Shown here piece by piece: positions 18,865-27,743 of a DNA stretch of 64,000 bases. A model generated the notes under the pieces. That model was not told where the DNA came from, made no database searches, and saw nothing but the letters and a program-made list of their open reading frames with translations. The position numbers and the translations under genes were made by a program. The DNA lies in assembly GCF_900116195.1 (NCBI RefSeq), contig NZ_FOZW01000006.1:124001-188000 (forward strand). The letters are read 5' to 3'. This DNA comes from Alloyangia pacifica. Its GTDB lineage: Bacteria > Pseudomonadota > Alphaproteobacteria > Rhodobacterales > Rhodobacteraceae. Every line of letters begins with the position of its first letter. Position 1 is the first letter of the stretch.

Positions 18865-19665
18865 ATGGCGCATGCAAAGAACCACGACTACCACATCCTG
18901 CCCCCATCAGCCTGGCCGCTGATCGGCTCCGCCTCTGCCTTCGTCATGCTGTTCGGCGCGGTGCTGTGGATGCATGACAGCGGGCCGTGGATCTTCCTCG
19001 CCGGCTTCGTCGGCGTGCTCTACACGATGTTCGGCTGGTGGTCCGAGGTGATCGCCGAAAGCCGCGTGGGTGATCACACCCCGGTGGTGCAGATCGGCCT
19101 GAAATACGGCTTCATCCTCTTCATCATGTCCGAGGTGATGTTCTTCCTCGCCTGGTTCTGGTCGTTCTTCAAACACGCGCTCTACCCGATGGGCCCGAAC
19201 TCGCCGGCGGTCGATGGCGTCTGGCCGCCCGCTGGAATCGAGACTTTCGATCCTTGGCACCTGCCGCTGATCAACACGCTGATCCTGCTCTGCTCGGGTG
19301 CCGCCGTGACCTGGGCGCACCACGCGCTCGTGCATGAGAACAACCGCGAGGACATGAAGTGGGGCCTGATCATCGGCATCGCGCTCGGCGTGCTCTTCAC
19401 CGTGTTCCAAGCCTATGAGTACAGCCACGCCGCCTTCGGCTTCTCCGGCAACATCTACGGCGCCAACTTCTTCATGGCGACCGGCTTCCACGGCATGCAC
19501 GTGATCATCGGGACGATCTTTCTCTTCGTCTGCCTACTGCGGCTGATGAAGGGCGATTTCACCCCCGACAAGCACGTCGGCTTCGAGGCCGCCGCCTGGT
19601 ACTGGCACTTCGTCGACGTGGTGTGGCTCTTCCTCTTCGCCTCGATCTACATCTGGGGCGGCTGA
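18865..19665 (+). CDS. ctaE: cytochrome c oxidase subunit III
   Basis: Subunit III (266 residues) of the aa3 oxidase, with seven hydrophobic segments and family landmarks [62 protein letters not shown] and [23 protein letters not shown] site before the ATG. Last cta gene; a strong terminator follows about 40 bases downstream. Confidence 0.97.
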   Translation: MAHAKNHDYHILPPSAWPLIGSASAFVMLFGAVLWMHDSGPWIFLAGFVGVLYTMFGWWSEVIAESRVGDHTPVVQIGLKYGFILFIMSEVMFFLAWFWSFFKHALYPMGPNSPAVDGVWPPAGIETFDPWHLPLINTLILLCSGAAVTWAHHALVHENNREDMKWGLIIGIALGVLFTVFQAYEYSHAAFGFSGNIYGANFFMATGFHGMHVIIGTIFLFVCLLRLMKGDFTPDKHVGFEAAAWYWHFVDVVWLFLFASIYIWGG

Positions 19666-19703
19666 GACAGTCCAGCTGAACCTTCTCGTCTCACCGAGAC
19701 CAC

Positions 19704-19731
19704 AAACGCCCGCCGCTTCCGGCGGGCGTTT
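19704..19731 (+). terminator. terminator after ctaE
   Basis: Perfect 11-base stem AAACGCCCGCC / GGCGGGCGTTT with a 6-base loop GCTTCC and a short T run inside the 3' arm. It ends the cta operon, leaving surf1 and thrC to a separate promoter. Confidence 0.85.
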
Positions 19732-19772
19732 CGCGTATTTCCAGCGCAAGCGCCTGTGGCAGGCCTCCGGCA

Positions 19773-19875
19773 GGCGTATTTGAAAAGAGAAGAAGCAGGC
19801 GAGCGCGCCCCCCCTTCTTCTCTTTCCAAATACGCCGGGGTGAATGCGGCGCAGCCGCAGAGGGGCAGCGCCCCT
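19773..19875. repeat. extragenic repeat copies 3 and 4, head to head, with hairpin
   Basis: A reverse copy (GGCGTATTTGAAAAGAGAAGAAG read in two parts, 19773-19795) faces a forward copy (CTTCTTCTCTTT then CCAAATACGCCGGGG, 19814-19840) across an 18-base spacer, so the pair can fold into one long hairpin. A second hairpin AGGGGC / GCCCCT with loop AGC follows at 19861-19875. With the ctaE terminator this explains the 345-base gap 19666-20010; I see no gene there. Confidence 0.85.
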
Positions 19876-20010
19876 GCCCTTCTGCCGCAGTCCGGTGTAG
19901 CTTTGCCCGGCGGCTCAATCGCGCCTTGATGTGCCCCGCGCAGAGGCGCTAAAGCAGGCAGGGCGCGCAGGCGCCCCGACCCACGACCCGAAAGCCGGAC
20001 CCGGACCTAG

Positions 20011-20700
20011 TTGACCCGCTACCTCGCCCCCCTCCTTTTCGGCCTGATCGGCGCCGCGATCCTCGTGTCGCTCGGCAGCTGGCAGCTGCGCCGGCTGGAG
20101 TGGAAGGAAGCGGTGCTGGCCGAGATCGACGCCCGCATCTCCGGCGAGGCGCAGCCGCTGCCCCGGATGATCGCGCCCGACGAGCAACGCTACCAGCCCG
20201 TCGCCCTGCAGGGCGAGATTCTGCGCGGCGAGATCCGCGTGCTGGTCAGCCAGAAGCAGGTCGGCGCGGGCTACCGGATCATCTCGCCATTCCGGGTCGA
20301 GGGCGTGACAGGCGGGCCGCGCCTGCTGCTGCTCGACCGCGGCTTCACCGCCGACGAGAACAAGGACGCCGCGCGCAGCACTGGCCCGGTCACCGTGACC
20401 GGCAACCTGCACTGGCCCGATGACCGCAACAGCTCGACGCCGGAGAACGACGTGGCGGCGAACATCTGGTTCGCCCGCGACATCGGCGCCATGGCCGAGG
20501 TGCTGCAGACCGAACCGCTGCTCGTCGTCGCGCGTGAGATCGACCCTGCCGACCCGACCATTCAGCCGCTGCCGGTCAGCGCCAGCGGCATTCCCAACGA
20601 TCACCTGCAATATGCCATCACCTGGTTCTCGCTGGCCGTGGTGTGGCTGATCATGACCGGCTACTACATCCGCCGGCAGTCCAAGACAGGAAAGGCCTGA
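20011..20700 (+). CDS. SURF1-family oxidase assembly protein
   Basis: Membrane protein of 229 residues with one helix at each end (about 4-22 and 205-225) and a periplasmic domain between; SURF1 proteins help place heme A in subunit I of aa3 oxidases. Family landmarks GSWQLRRLEWKEAVLAEI near the N-terminus and the ending NDHLQYAITWFSLAVVW are clear. The start is TTG at 20011, directly after an in-frame TAG, so nothing longer is possible; the ribosome site is poor (CCGGAC). It fits functionally with the cta genes upstream, though a terminator lies between. thrC follows after 6 bases. Confidence 0.93.
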   Translation: MTRYLAPLLFGLIGAAILVSLGSWQLRRLEWKEAVLAEIDARISGEAQPLPRMIAPDEQRYQPVALQGEILRGEIRVLVSQKQVGAGYRIISPFRVEGVTGGPRLLLLDRGFTADENKDAARSTGPVTVTGNLHWPDDRNSSTPENDVAANIWFARDIGAMAEVLQTEPLLVVAREIDPADPTIQPLPVSASGIPNDHLQYAITWFSLAVVWLIMTGYYIRRQSKTGKA

Positions 20701-20706
20701 GCCCCC

Positions 20707-22104
20707 ATGAGCTCCATGCGCTATATCTCGACCCGCGGCAAAGCCCCGGCGCTCAGCTTCGAAGAGGCCATGCTCTCCGGCCTCGCCCGTGACGGCGGCC
20801 TCTACGTGCCCGAGACCGTGCCGGTGATGACCCCCGATGACATCCGCGCGCTGAACGGGCTGTCCTACGAGGAAGTCGCCTTCCGCGTCATGCGGCCCTT
20901 CGTCGGCGACAGCTTCAGCGACGAGACCTTCGGGGATCTCATCTCCAAGGCCTATGCCGGTTTCGGCCACAACGCCCGCGCGCCGATGGTGCAGCTGGCA
21001 CCGAACCACTTCCTGCTGGAGCTGTTCCACGGCCCGACGCTGGCGTTCAAGGACTTCGCCATGCAGCTCATCGGCCAGCTGTTCCAGGAGGCGCTGACGC
21101 GCCGCGGCGAGCGGGTGACCATCGTCGGCGCCACCTCGGGCGACACCGGTTCGGCGGCGATCGAAGCCTTCCGCGGGCTCGACGCGGTGGATGTCTTCAT
21201 CCTCTTCCCGCATGGCCGCGTCTCGGAGGTGCAGCGCCGCCAGATGACCACGCCGTCGGAAGCCAACGTCCATGCGCTGGCGCTCGACGGGCATTTCGAC
21301 GACTGCCAGGCCAAGCTCAAGGACATGTTCAACGACTTCACCTTCCGCGACGAGGTGCGGCTGGCGGGCGTGAACTCGATCAACTGGGCGCGGGTGCTGG
21401 CGCAGGTGGTCTATTACTTCTCTTCGGCGGTCTCGCTCGGCGCGCCCGACCGCAAGGTCAGCTTCACCGTGCCCACCGGCAACTTCGGCGACATCTTCGC
21501 GGGCTACATCGCCAAGAAGATGGGCCTGCCGATCGACCGGCTGGTGGTGGCGACCAACCAGAACGACATCCTGCACCGCTGCCTCTCGACCGGCGACTAC
21601 CAGACCTCGGAAGTGCACCCGTCGATCAGCCCGTCGATGGACATCCAGGTCAGTTCCAACTTCGAGCGCGCACTTTTCGACGCCTACGGGCGCGACGGTG
21701 CCGCCGTGGGCCAGCTGATGGACGAGCTGAAAGCGGGCGGCTTCCACGTCTCGCAGGGCGCCTTGCAGGCGCTGCGCGAGCATTTCGAGAGCGGCCGCGC
21801 CTCGGAAGAAGAGACGCTCGCCACCATCGCGCAGGCGCACAAGACCATGGGCGAGCTGCTCTGCCCGCATTCCGCCATCGGCGTGAAGGTGGCCGAGGAG
21901 CACCGCAGCCCCGCCGTGCCGATGATCACCCTTGCCACCGCGCATCCGGCAAAATTCCCCGACGCCGTGGAAAAGGCCAGCGGCCTCCGCCCGCCGCTGC
22001 CCGCGCGCATGGCCGACCTCTTCGACCGCCCCGAGCGCGTCACCCGCGTGCCCAATGACCTTGGCGCACTCGAAACCCTTATCCGGGAGCGTATCTCCAA
22101 GTGA
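20707..22104 (+). CDS. thrC: threonine synthase
   Basis: PLP enzyme of 465 residues converting O-phosphohomoserine to threonine. N-terminal YISTRGKAP typical of the long gram-negative type, the PLP lysine Lys115 in TLAFKDFAMQ, the SGDTGSAAIEAF phosphate-binding stretch and TGNFGDIFAGY are all present. The 3' end overlaps the M16 peptidase gene by 4 bases (GTGA), so the two are coupled. Upstream surf1 is 6 bases away. Confidence 0.97.
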   Translation: MSSMRYISTRGKAPALSFEEAMLSGLARDGGLYVPETVPVMTPDDIRALNGLSYEEVAFRVMRPFVGDSFSDETFGDLISKAYAGFGHNARAPMVQLAPNHFLLELFHGPTLAFKDFAMQLIGQLFQEALTRRGERVTIVGATSGDTGSAAIEAFRGLDAVDVFILFPHGRVSEVQRRQMTTPSEANVHALALDGHFDDCQAKLKDMFNDFTFRDEVRLAGVNSINWARVLAQVVYYFSSAVSLGAPDRKVSFTVPTGNFGDIFAGYIAKKMGLPIDRLVVATNQNDILHRCLSTGDYQTSEVHPSISPSMDIQVSSNFERALFDAYGRDGAAVGQLMDELKAGGFHVSQGALQALREHFESGRASEEETLATIAQAHKTMGELLCPHSAIGVKVAEEHRSPAVPMITLATAHPAKFPDAVEKASGLRPPLPARMADLFDRPERVTRVPNDLGALETLIRERISK

Positions 22105-23363
22105 CCGTGCAACTGACCACCCTCAAGAACGGCTTCCGCGTCGTTTCGGAAAACGTGCCCGGCCTGCAGTCGGCCTCGCTTGGCATCTGGGTCACCGCCG
22201 GGGGCCGCAACGAGCGGCTCGAGCAGAACGGCATCGCGCATTTCCTCGAGCACATGGCGTTCAAGGGCACCAAGACGCGCAGCGCGCTGCAGATTGCCGA
22301 GGCGATCGAGGACGTGGGCGGCTACATCAACGCCTATACCTCGCGCGAGGTGACGGCCTATTACGCGCGCGTTCTGGAGAACGACACTCGCCTCGCCATG
22401 GACGTGGTCGGAGACATCCTGCTCAACCCGATCTTCGAGCCCAAGGAGATCGAAACCGAACGCCACGTGATCCTGCAGGAGATAGGCCAGGCGCTCGACA
22501 CGCCCGATGACGTGATCTTCGACTGGCTGCAGGAACAGGCCTATGGCGGCCAGGCGCTGGGGCGGACCATCCTCGGCGAGGCGGCCAATGTGAAGGGCTT
22601 CGGCCGGGACGACCTCGCCGCCTTCGTCGCCGAGCACTACGGACCGGGCCAGATGATCCTCTCGGCCGCCGGCGCGGTCGACCACGAGGCGCTTGTGGCG
22701 CAGGCCGAAGGCCTGTTCGGCGGGATGGTTCCTCGGCTCGCACCGGTTGCCGAGAACGCCCGCTTCACCGGCGGCGAGATTCGCCGCGAGAAGACGCTCG
22801 AGCAGGCGCATATGGCACTGGCCTTCGAGGGGCCGGGCTACCGGGACCCCAGCTTCTACACCGCGCAGATCTACTCGATCGCTCTGGGGGGCGGCATGTC
22901 CTCGCGCCTCTTCCAGGAGATCCGTGAAAAGCGCGGGCTCTGCTACACGATCTTCTCGCAGACCGGTGCCTACGCGGAAACCGGGCTCAACACGATCTAC
23001 GCCGGCACCTCCGGTGAGGAAGTCGGCGAGCTGGCACGGCTGACCATCGACGAGATGAAGCGCGCCGCCGACGACATGTCCCCCGAGGAGGTCGCCCGCG
23101 CCCGCGCACAGATGAAGGCCGGGCTGCTGATGGGGCTCGAAAGCTCGTCCTCCCGCGCCGAGCGCATGGCGCGCATGGTGCAGATCTGGGGCGAGGTGCC
23201 GCCAATCGAGGAGACGGTGGAGAAAATCGACAACGTCACCACCGGCGACGTGCGCGACTTCGCCGAGAAGATGGCAGCCGAGGCTCCTGCGGCGCTCGCG
23301 CTCTACGGGCCGGTCGGCAGCGCGCCCGGGCTGGGCGAGCTGCAGGCACAGCGGGCGGCCTGA
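22101..23363 (+). CDS. M16-family zinc peptidase (processing-peptidase-like)
   Basis: Zinc peptidase of 420 residues related to mitochondrial processing peptidase beta. The inverted zinc motif HFLEH (His47, Glu50, His51) is intact, with the downstream glutamates in the EIETERHVILQEI region; the second M16 domain (about 165-400) holds GGGMSSRLFQEIREKRGLCY. One-domain-pair length matches the bacterial MPP-like group (about 420). GTG start overlaps thrC by 4 bases; the stop overlaps the GNAT gene (TGATG). The thrC-M16-GNAT order is a known conserved block in Rhodobacteraceae, but the peptidase's substrate is unknown. Confidence 0.93.
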   Translation: MTVQLTTLKNGFRVVSENVPGLQSASLGIWVTAGGRNERLEQNGIAHFLEHMAFKGTKTRSALQIAEAIEDVGGYINAYTSREVTAYYARVLENDTRLAMDVVGDILLNPIFEPKEIETERHVILQEIGQALDTPDDVIFDWLQEQAYGGQALGRTILGEAANVKGFGRDDLAAFVAEHYGPGQMILSAAGAVDHEALVAQAEGLFGGMVPRLAPVAENARFTGGEIRREKTLEQAHMALAFEGPGYRDPSFYTAQIYSIALGGGMSSRLFQEIREKRGLCYTIFSQTGAYAETGLNTIYAGTSGEEVGELARLTIDEMKRAADDMSPEEVARARAQMKAGLLMGLESSSSRAERMARMVQIWGEVPPIEETVEKIDNVTTGDVRDFAEKMAAEAPAALALYGPVGSAPGLGELQAQRAA

Positions 23364-23947
23364 TGCTGGGTCGGCGGCGGAAGTTCAGGCTCGACAGCGA
23401 GCGCCTGATACTGCGCCCGCCGATGCATGGCGATTTCAACGCCTGGGTCGCGCTGCGGCTGCAGAGCAAGGAGTACCTCACCCCCTGGGAGCCATCCTGG
23501 GCCGAGGACCACCTGTCGCGGCGCGCCTTCACCAACCGGGTCTACTGGGCCACGCGGTCGATCAACGCCGGCTCGGCGGTGCCCCTGTTCCTCGTCCGGC
23601 GCGAAGATCAGGTGCTGGTCGGGGCGATCACCCTCGACAACATCCGCCGCGGCCCGGCGCAATCGGGCACGCTGGGCTACTGGACCGGCCAGCCCTTCTC
23701 GCGGCACGGCTACATGCGCGAGGCGATCGCCGCGCTGGTGCACCATGCCTTCACCGAGATGGACCTGAGCCGGATCGAAGCCGCCTGCCTGCCCGAGAAC
23801 GTCGCCTCGCGCGGGCTGCTGGAAAGCTCGGGCTTCAAATACGAAGGCGTGGCGCAGAGCTACCTGCAGATCAACGGGCGCTGGCGCACCCACGTTCTCT
23901 ACAGCGCGCTGCGGCTCGACCGGCGCGGCCGCACGCAGGTCGGCTGA
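23363..23947 (+). CDS. GNAT acetyltransferase, RimJ/RimL-like
   Basis: N-acetyltransferase of 194 residues. The GNAT fold is read from RLILRPPMHGDFNAWVALR at the start, GYWTGQPFSRHGYMREAIAALVHHAF (acetyl-CoA loop region, about 105-135), and IEAACLPENVASRGLLESSGF near 145-165, the RimJ/RimL pattern of protein or peptide N-terminus acetylation. ATG overlaps the stop of the M16 gene (TGATG). Target unknown. Confidence 0.9.
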   Translation: MLGRRRKFRLDSERLILRPPMHGDFNAWVALRLQSKEYLTPWEPSWAEDHLSRRAFTNRVYWATRSINAGSAVPLFLVRREDQVLVGAITLDNIRRGPAQSGTLGYWTGQPFSRHGYMREAIAALVHHAFTEMDLSRIEAACLPENVASRGLLESSGFKYEGVAQSYLQINGRWRTHVLYSALRLDRRGRTQVG

Positions 23948-23967
23948 GCAGGGCGCCACGGGCACGG

Positions 23968-23987
23968 GATTGCCGCGAATCCGCGCG
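23968..23987 (+). repeat. short extragenic repeat GATTGCCGCGAATCCGCGCG
   Basis: Same 20-base element as at 13161-13180 with one changed base. Here it is enclosed by GGCACG...CGTGCC arms (23961-23966 and 23991-23996), which may form the 3' hairpin of the GNAT transcript. Confidence 0.5.
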
Positions 23988-24086
23988 TCGCGTGCCTTCG
24001 CCGAACGCCCAAAGCTTACCCCACGTAAATTTTAGCGCCGCGCGGGGCCATCCCGGCTTAGGCTGAGATCCGAAAGGAGCCTTGCC

Positions 24087-24929
24087 ATGCTGCGCACCGC
24101 CCGCGACACGATGGTTCTCGCCGTCAGCGCCGGTCTTTCCGGCCTGATCTCTCTGCCCGCCGAGGCGCAGGAACGCCGCGCCTCCCATTGCATCGCCATC
24201 GCCGATGCCGCCCCGGGCCTGCAGTACCTCCACAAGGCCGCCTGGACCGATCCAGTGCCCGAGTATTCTGTGCGCATTCAATACCTGTCGCATGCCGCCT
24301 TTCTGATCCAGACGCGCGGCGGGCTGAACGCGGTCACCGATTTCACCGGCTACATCGGCAATGTGCCGATGATTCCCGACATCGTGACGATGAACCACGC
24401 CCACTCCAGCCACTGGACCGCCAACCCCGACCCGGCGATCCCGCACATCCTCGAAGGCTGGGGGGAATTCGGCGAGGGTATCGAACACCATCTCGATCTC
24501 GGCGAGATGCTCGTGCGCAACGTCTCGACCGATATCCGCTCGGCCTATGGCGGCACCGAGGAGAAGGGCAACTCGATCTTCGTCTTCGAGGTCGAGGGGC
24601 TCTGCATCGGCCATCTCGGCCACCTGCACCATGAGCCGAGCGACGAGCAATACGCCGCGCTTGGCCGTGTGGATGTTCTGATGGTGCCGGTAGACGGCGG
24701 CATGACCATGGCGCTCGATTCCATGGTCCGGGTGGTGGAACGGCTCCGCAGCTCGGTGATCCTGCCGATGCACTGGTTCTCGGGGGCCTCGCTGGAGCGC
24801 TTCATCGCCGATGTGTCCGACACCTTCCCGGTGGATCGGCGTGACACCTCTGAGCTGGTGATCGGCCTGCGCGACCTGCCTCCCCAACCGACCGTCATGG
24901 TGCTGCAACCCGAATGGCTGAGCGAATGA
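24087..24929 (+). CDS. exported metallo-beta-lactamase-fold protein
   Basis: Protein of 280 residues with a signal peptide (about 1-31, ending PAEAQE) and a UlaG-like metallo-hydrolase fold. The metal motif reads NHAHSSHW instead of HxHxDH: both first-site histidines and the last His are kept but the aspartate of the second metal site is serine. Later ligands appear in HLGHLHHEPS and LPMHWFSGA. ATG with AAAGGAG 8 bases upstream. Monocistronic between the thrC block and gph. Substrate unknown; it may use one metal ion or none. Confidence 0.8.
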   Translation: MLRTARDTMVLAVSAGLSGLISLPAEAQERRASHCIAIADAAPGLQYLHKAAWTDPVPEYSVRIQYLSHAAFLIQTRGGLNAVTDFTGYIGNVPMIPDIVTMNHAHSSHWTANPDPAIPHILEGWGEFGEGIEHHLDLGEMLVRNVSTDIRSAYGGTEEKGNSIFVFEVEGLCIGHLGHLHHEPSDEQYAALGRVDVLMVPVDGGMTMALDSMVRVVERLRSSVILPMHWFSGASLERFIADVSDTFPVDRRDTSELVIGLRDLPPQPTVMVLQPEWLSE

Positions 24930-25059
24930 CCCCGGCGATCCGCTGGACCTTGCCGGGTGGTGCCGTCACTATGACCCCGCGCCGCCGCCGGGTGGCCCGG
25001 TACAAGGAATCTTCGCCCATGCCCAAGTCCCGTTCCCCCCGAGCCGAGCGCGGCGCACC

Positions 25060-25725
25060 ATGCTGAAGTCCGTGGTCTTCGATCTCGACGGCACGCTGAT
25101 CGACAGCGCGCCCGACCTGCATCGCGCCGCCAATGTCGTGCTGCGCAGCGAGGGCCTGCCGGAGATCACCTTCGATCAGGCCCGCAGCTTCATCGGCAAG
25201 GGCGCCTCGGTACTCATTGCCCGCGTCGTCGAGACCGTGGGTCTAGGGGATGACCCGGAGGCGCACCCCCGCCTTCTTGGCAAGTTCATGCAGGAATACG
25301 AGCGCGAACCGGCGCTCACCGTGCTCTACCCCGGCGTGATCGACGCGCTGGCTCGGCTGGAACTGCTGGGCTGCGCCATGGGACTGTGCACCAACAAGCC
25401 CGAAGCCCCGACCCATATCGCGCTGAAGCACTTCGGGCTCGACCGGCACCTGCGCGCCGTGGCCAGCGCCGATACGCTGCCGGTGCGCAAGCCGGACCCC
25501 GCGCCGCTGATGAAGGTGATGGAAGACCTCGGCGGGCCGGGTCTCTACGTCGGTGACAGCGAGGTGGACGCCGAAACCGCCGAGCGCGCCGGCATGCCCT
25601 TCGCGCTCTTCACCGAGGGATACCGCAAGGCCCCCCTCTCCGATCTGACCCACGCCTATGCCTTCGACCACTGGGACCAGCTTCCCGGCATCGTCGCGCA
25701 GCATTTCGGCGCGATCGAGGCGTGA
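25060..25725 (+). CDS. gph: phosphoglycolate phosphatase
   Basis: HAD-superfamily phosphatase of 221 residues that removes 2-phosphoglycolate. Motif I FDLDGTLIDSAPDLHRAAN (residues 6-24, nucleophile Asp8), the cap with GKGASVLIARVVE, motif II region MGLCTNKPE, motif III Lys in VRKPDPAPL and motif IV VGDSEVDAETA are all seen. Length is right for Gph. The ribosome site is poor (GAGCCGAG). It stands alone; the next gene converges from the right. Confidence 0.92.
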   Translation: MLKSVVFDLDGTLIDSAPDLHRAANVVLRSEGLPEITFDQARSFIGKGASVLIARVVETVGLGDDPEAHPRLLGKFMQEYEREPALTVLYPGVIDALARLELLGCAMGLCTNKPEAPTHIALKHFGLDRHLRAVASADTLPVRKPDPAPLMKVMEDLGGPGLYVGDSEVDAETAERAGMPFALFTEGYRKAPLSDLTHAYAFDHWDQLPGIVAQHFGAIEA

Positions 25726-25737
25726 CCCCTCGGGCGC

Positions 25738-26331
25738 TCAGCGCTTGACGGCGATCATGTCGATCAGCGCCGAGCGGCCGTTGTGGCCCTGCCCCTCGCG
25801 GATCTCCAGCTCGTAATCCTCGAGCACCTGCACCTTCATATCGGCAAAGGCCTTGCGCAACATCCCTGCCGTGTAGAGGTTCTCCACCGCCCCGGGACCG
25901 CCGGTGCCAAACTGCAGCTGCCGGGGCGTGTAACCGTGCAGCAGCAGCACGCCGCCCGGTTTCAGCGCCTGCTTCATCCTGTCAAAGAGCATCGCGCGGC
26001 CCTCCGGGCCGACGAACTGGATGAAAATGCCAACCACCAGATCGAACTCCGCCACCGGCCAGTCCCAGTCGAAGACGTCCTGCACCGCGTAATCCACCTC
26101 GACCCCGCGCTCGGCGGCGAGGCGACGCGCCTTGTCCACTGCGGGTGCCGAGCCATCGAAGGCGGTGACCTTCAGCCCCTGTCGCGCGAGATGCACCGAG
26201 TTGCGCCCCTCGCCGTCGGCGACGCAGAGCGCCTTTGCGCCCGGTTTCAACCAGTGATTTCGGCGGATCAGAACGCCCGAAGGCTCGGTTCCGTAAACGT
26301 AATCCTCGACGGCGTATCGTTCGTCCCACAT
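25738..26331 (-). CDS. class I SAM-dependent methyltransferase, TehB/tellurite type
   Basis: Small methyltransferase of 197 residues. Motif I KALCVADGEGRNSVHLARQG with the acidic end of strand 2 in VTAFDGS, motif post-I and motif IV in FDLVVGIFIQF are visible; the N-terminus MWDERYAVEDYVYGTEPS is shared by a widespread family (thiopurine / TehB-like). Substrate not readable. ATG 26331. Its 5' side faces the ABC operon starting at 26511 across 179 bases. Confidence 0.85.
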   Translation of the reverse strand: MWDERYAVEDYVYGTEPSGVLIRRNHWLKPGAKALCVADGEGRNSVHLARQGLKVTAFDGSAPAVDKARRLAAERGVEVDYAVQDVFDWDWPVAEFDLVVGIFIQFVGPEGRAMLFDRMKQALKPGGVLLLHGYTPRQLQFGTGGPGAVENLYTAGMLRKAFADMKVQVLEDYELEIREGQGHNGRSALIDMIAVKR

Positions 26332-26510
26332 GGGCGATGCTCCTGAAAATTATACACGTTTCAGATAGGAATTCGCCCGAAGGCGGCAAGCGCGCGGCAG
26401 TGCCTTCACGCCCTTTTGTCATTGACCCCGGGGCGGCGTGCTTGCGACAACATGACTCCATATAGCACGAAAGCGCCGCAGGTCGCGGCACAGAAGGAAA
26501 GTCCCGCGCA

Positions 26511-27743
26511 ATGATCCGCCGCCCGATGCGCAACTGGCTGCCGCTTGGCCTCGCAGCAACCCTTACCGTCACAACTCCGCCTCTTGCCTTTGCCGAGGCG
26601 GACCCCGCCGATTGGGACGCCGTGGTGGCCGAGGCCGAGGGTCAGACCGTCTACTGGAACGCCTGGGGCGGGGCCGAGAATGTCAACGGCTTCATCGACT
26701 GGATCGGCGATCTGGCGCAGGACGAGTATGGCGTGACGCTGGAACACGTGAAGCTCTCGGACACCGCCGAGGCGGTGAGCCGGGTGCTCGCCGAGAAGAG
26801 CGCCGGCAAGGACGCGGGCGGGGCCATCGACCTCATCTGGATCAACGGCGAGAATTTCGCGGCGATGAAGCGCCAAGGGCTGCTCTACGGTCCGTGGTCC
26901 GAGGACCTGCCGAACTGGCAGCTCACCGACCCCGAGGCCAACGCTGCGCTGACCGCCGATTTCACAGTGCCGACAGAGGGTCTGGAGAGCCCGTGGGGCA
27001 TGGCGCAACTGGTGTTCTATCATGACACCGCCCGCCTGCCTGAACCGCCGCGCACCATGTCGGCACTGGCCGAATGGGCCGCCGCCAACCCGGGCCGCTT
27101 CACCTACCCGCAGCCGCCGGATTTCCTCGGCTCGACCTTCCTCAAGCAGGCGCTGATCGAGCTGACACCCAACCCCGAGGCCTTGTCTGCCCCGGTCGAT
27201 GAAGCCGACTATGACGCCGCCACCGCCCCGCTCTGGGACTGGCTCGACGCGCTGACGCCCAACCTCTGGCGGCAGGGCAAGGCCTACCCGCAGAACGCCC
27301 AGCGGATGATCCAGCTGATGGCCGACAATGAGATCGACATCGGCTTCGAGTTCAACCCCAACGCCGCCTCCAACGCCATCGCCAACTTCCAGCTTCCGGA
27401 CACGGTGCGCAGCTTCGTGCTCGAGGGCGGCTCGCTGGGCAATGCCAGCTTCGTCGCCATCCCCTACAATGCCAATGCCAAGGCCGGGGCCATGGTGATC
27501 GCCAACCTGCTGCTCTCGCCGCAGGCGCAGGCGCGCATGGCAAGCCCCGACGAGCTCGGCTTCGGCACGGTGCTGGCGATGGACAATCTCTCGGACGAGC
27601 AGGTGCGGCTCTTCGACGAGATTCCCGTGGGAATCGCCACGCTGACCCCCGAGGAACTGGGCCCCACCCTGCCCGAGCCGCATCCGTCGTGGATGGAAAA
27701 GCTCGAAGAGGACTGGACCGCACGCTACGGCGTGGCCCCCTGA
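26511..27743 (+). CDS. ABC-type importer, substrate-binding protein (YnjB-like)
   Basis: Periplasmic binding protein of 410 residues with a signal peptide (about 1-28, ending AFAEA) and the solute-binding fold of the YnjB/thiamine-like family (WNAWGGAENVNGFIDW near the start; IDLIWINGENFAAMKRQGLL). AAGGAAA site about 10 bases upstream; ATG 26526 is a possible later start. First of three tightly packed genes (next starts at the following base). The transported solute is not known for YnjBCD; thiamine-like or polyamine-like compounds are guesses. Confidence 0.85.
   Translation: MIRRPMRNWLPLGLAATLTVTTPPLAFAEADPADWDAVVAEAEGQTVYWNAWGGAENVNGFIDWIGDLAQDEYGVTLEHVKLSDTAEAVSRVLAEKSAGKDAGGAIDLIWINGENFAAMKRQGLLYGPWSEDLPNWQLTDPEANAALTADFTVPTEGLESPWGMAQLVFYHDTARLPEPPRTMSALAEWAAANPGRFTYPQPPDFLGSTFLKQALIELTPNPEALSAPVDEADYDAATAPLWDWLDALTPNLWRQGKAYPQNAQRMIQLMADNEIDIGFEFNPNAASNAIANFQLPDTVRSFVLEGGSLGNASFVAIPYNANAKAGAMVIANLLLSPQAQARMASPDELGFGTVLAMDNLSDEQVRLFDEIPVGIATLTPEELGPTLPEPHPSWMEKLEEDWTARYGVAP

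Noticed and set aside
24971-25066. 31-codon Arg-rich frame overlapping the start of gph
   Set aside because: No ribosome site and no sign of conservation can be seen; it could be a leader peptide but there is nothing to support it.
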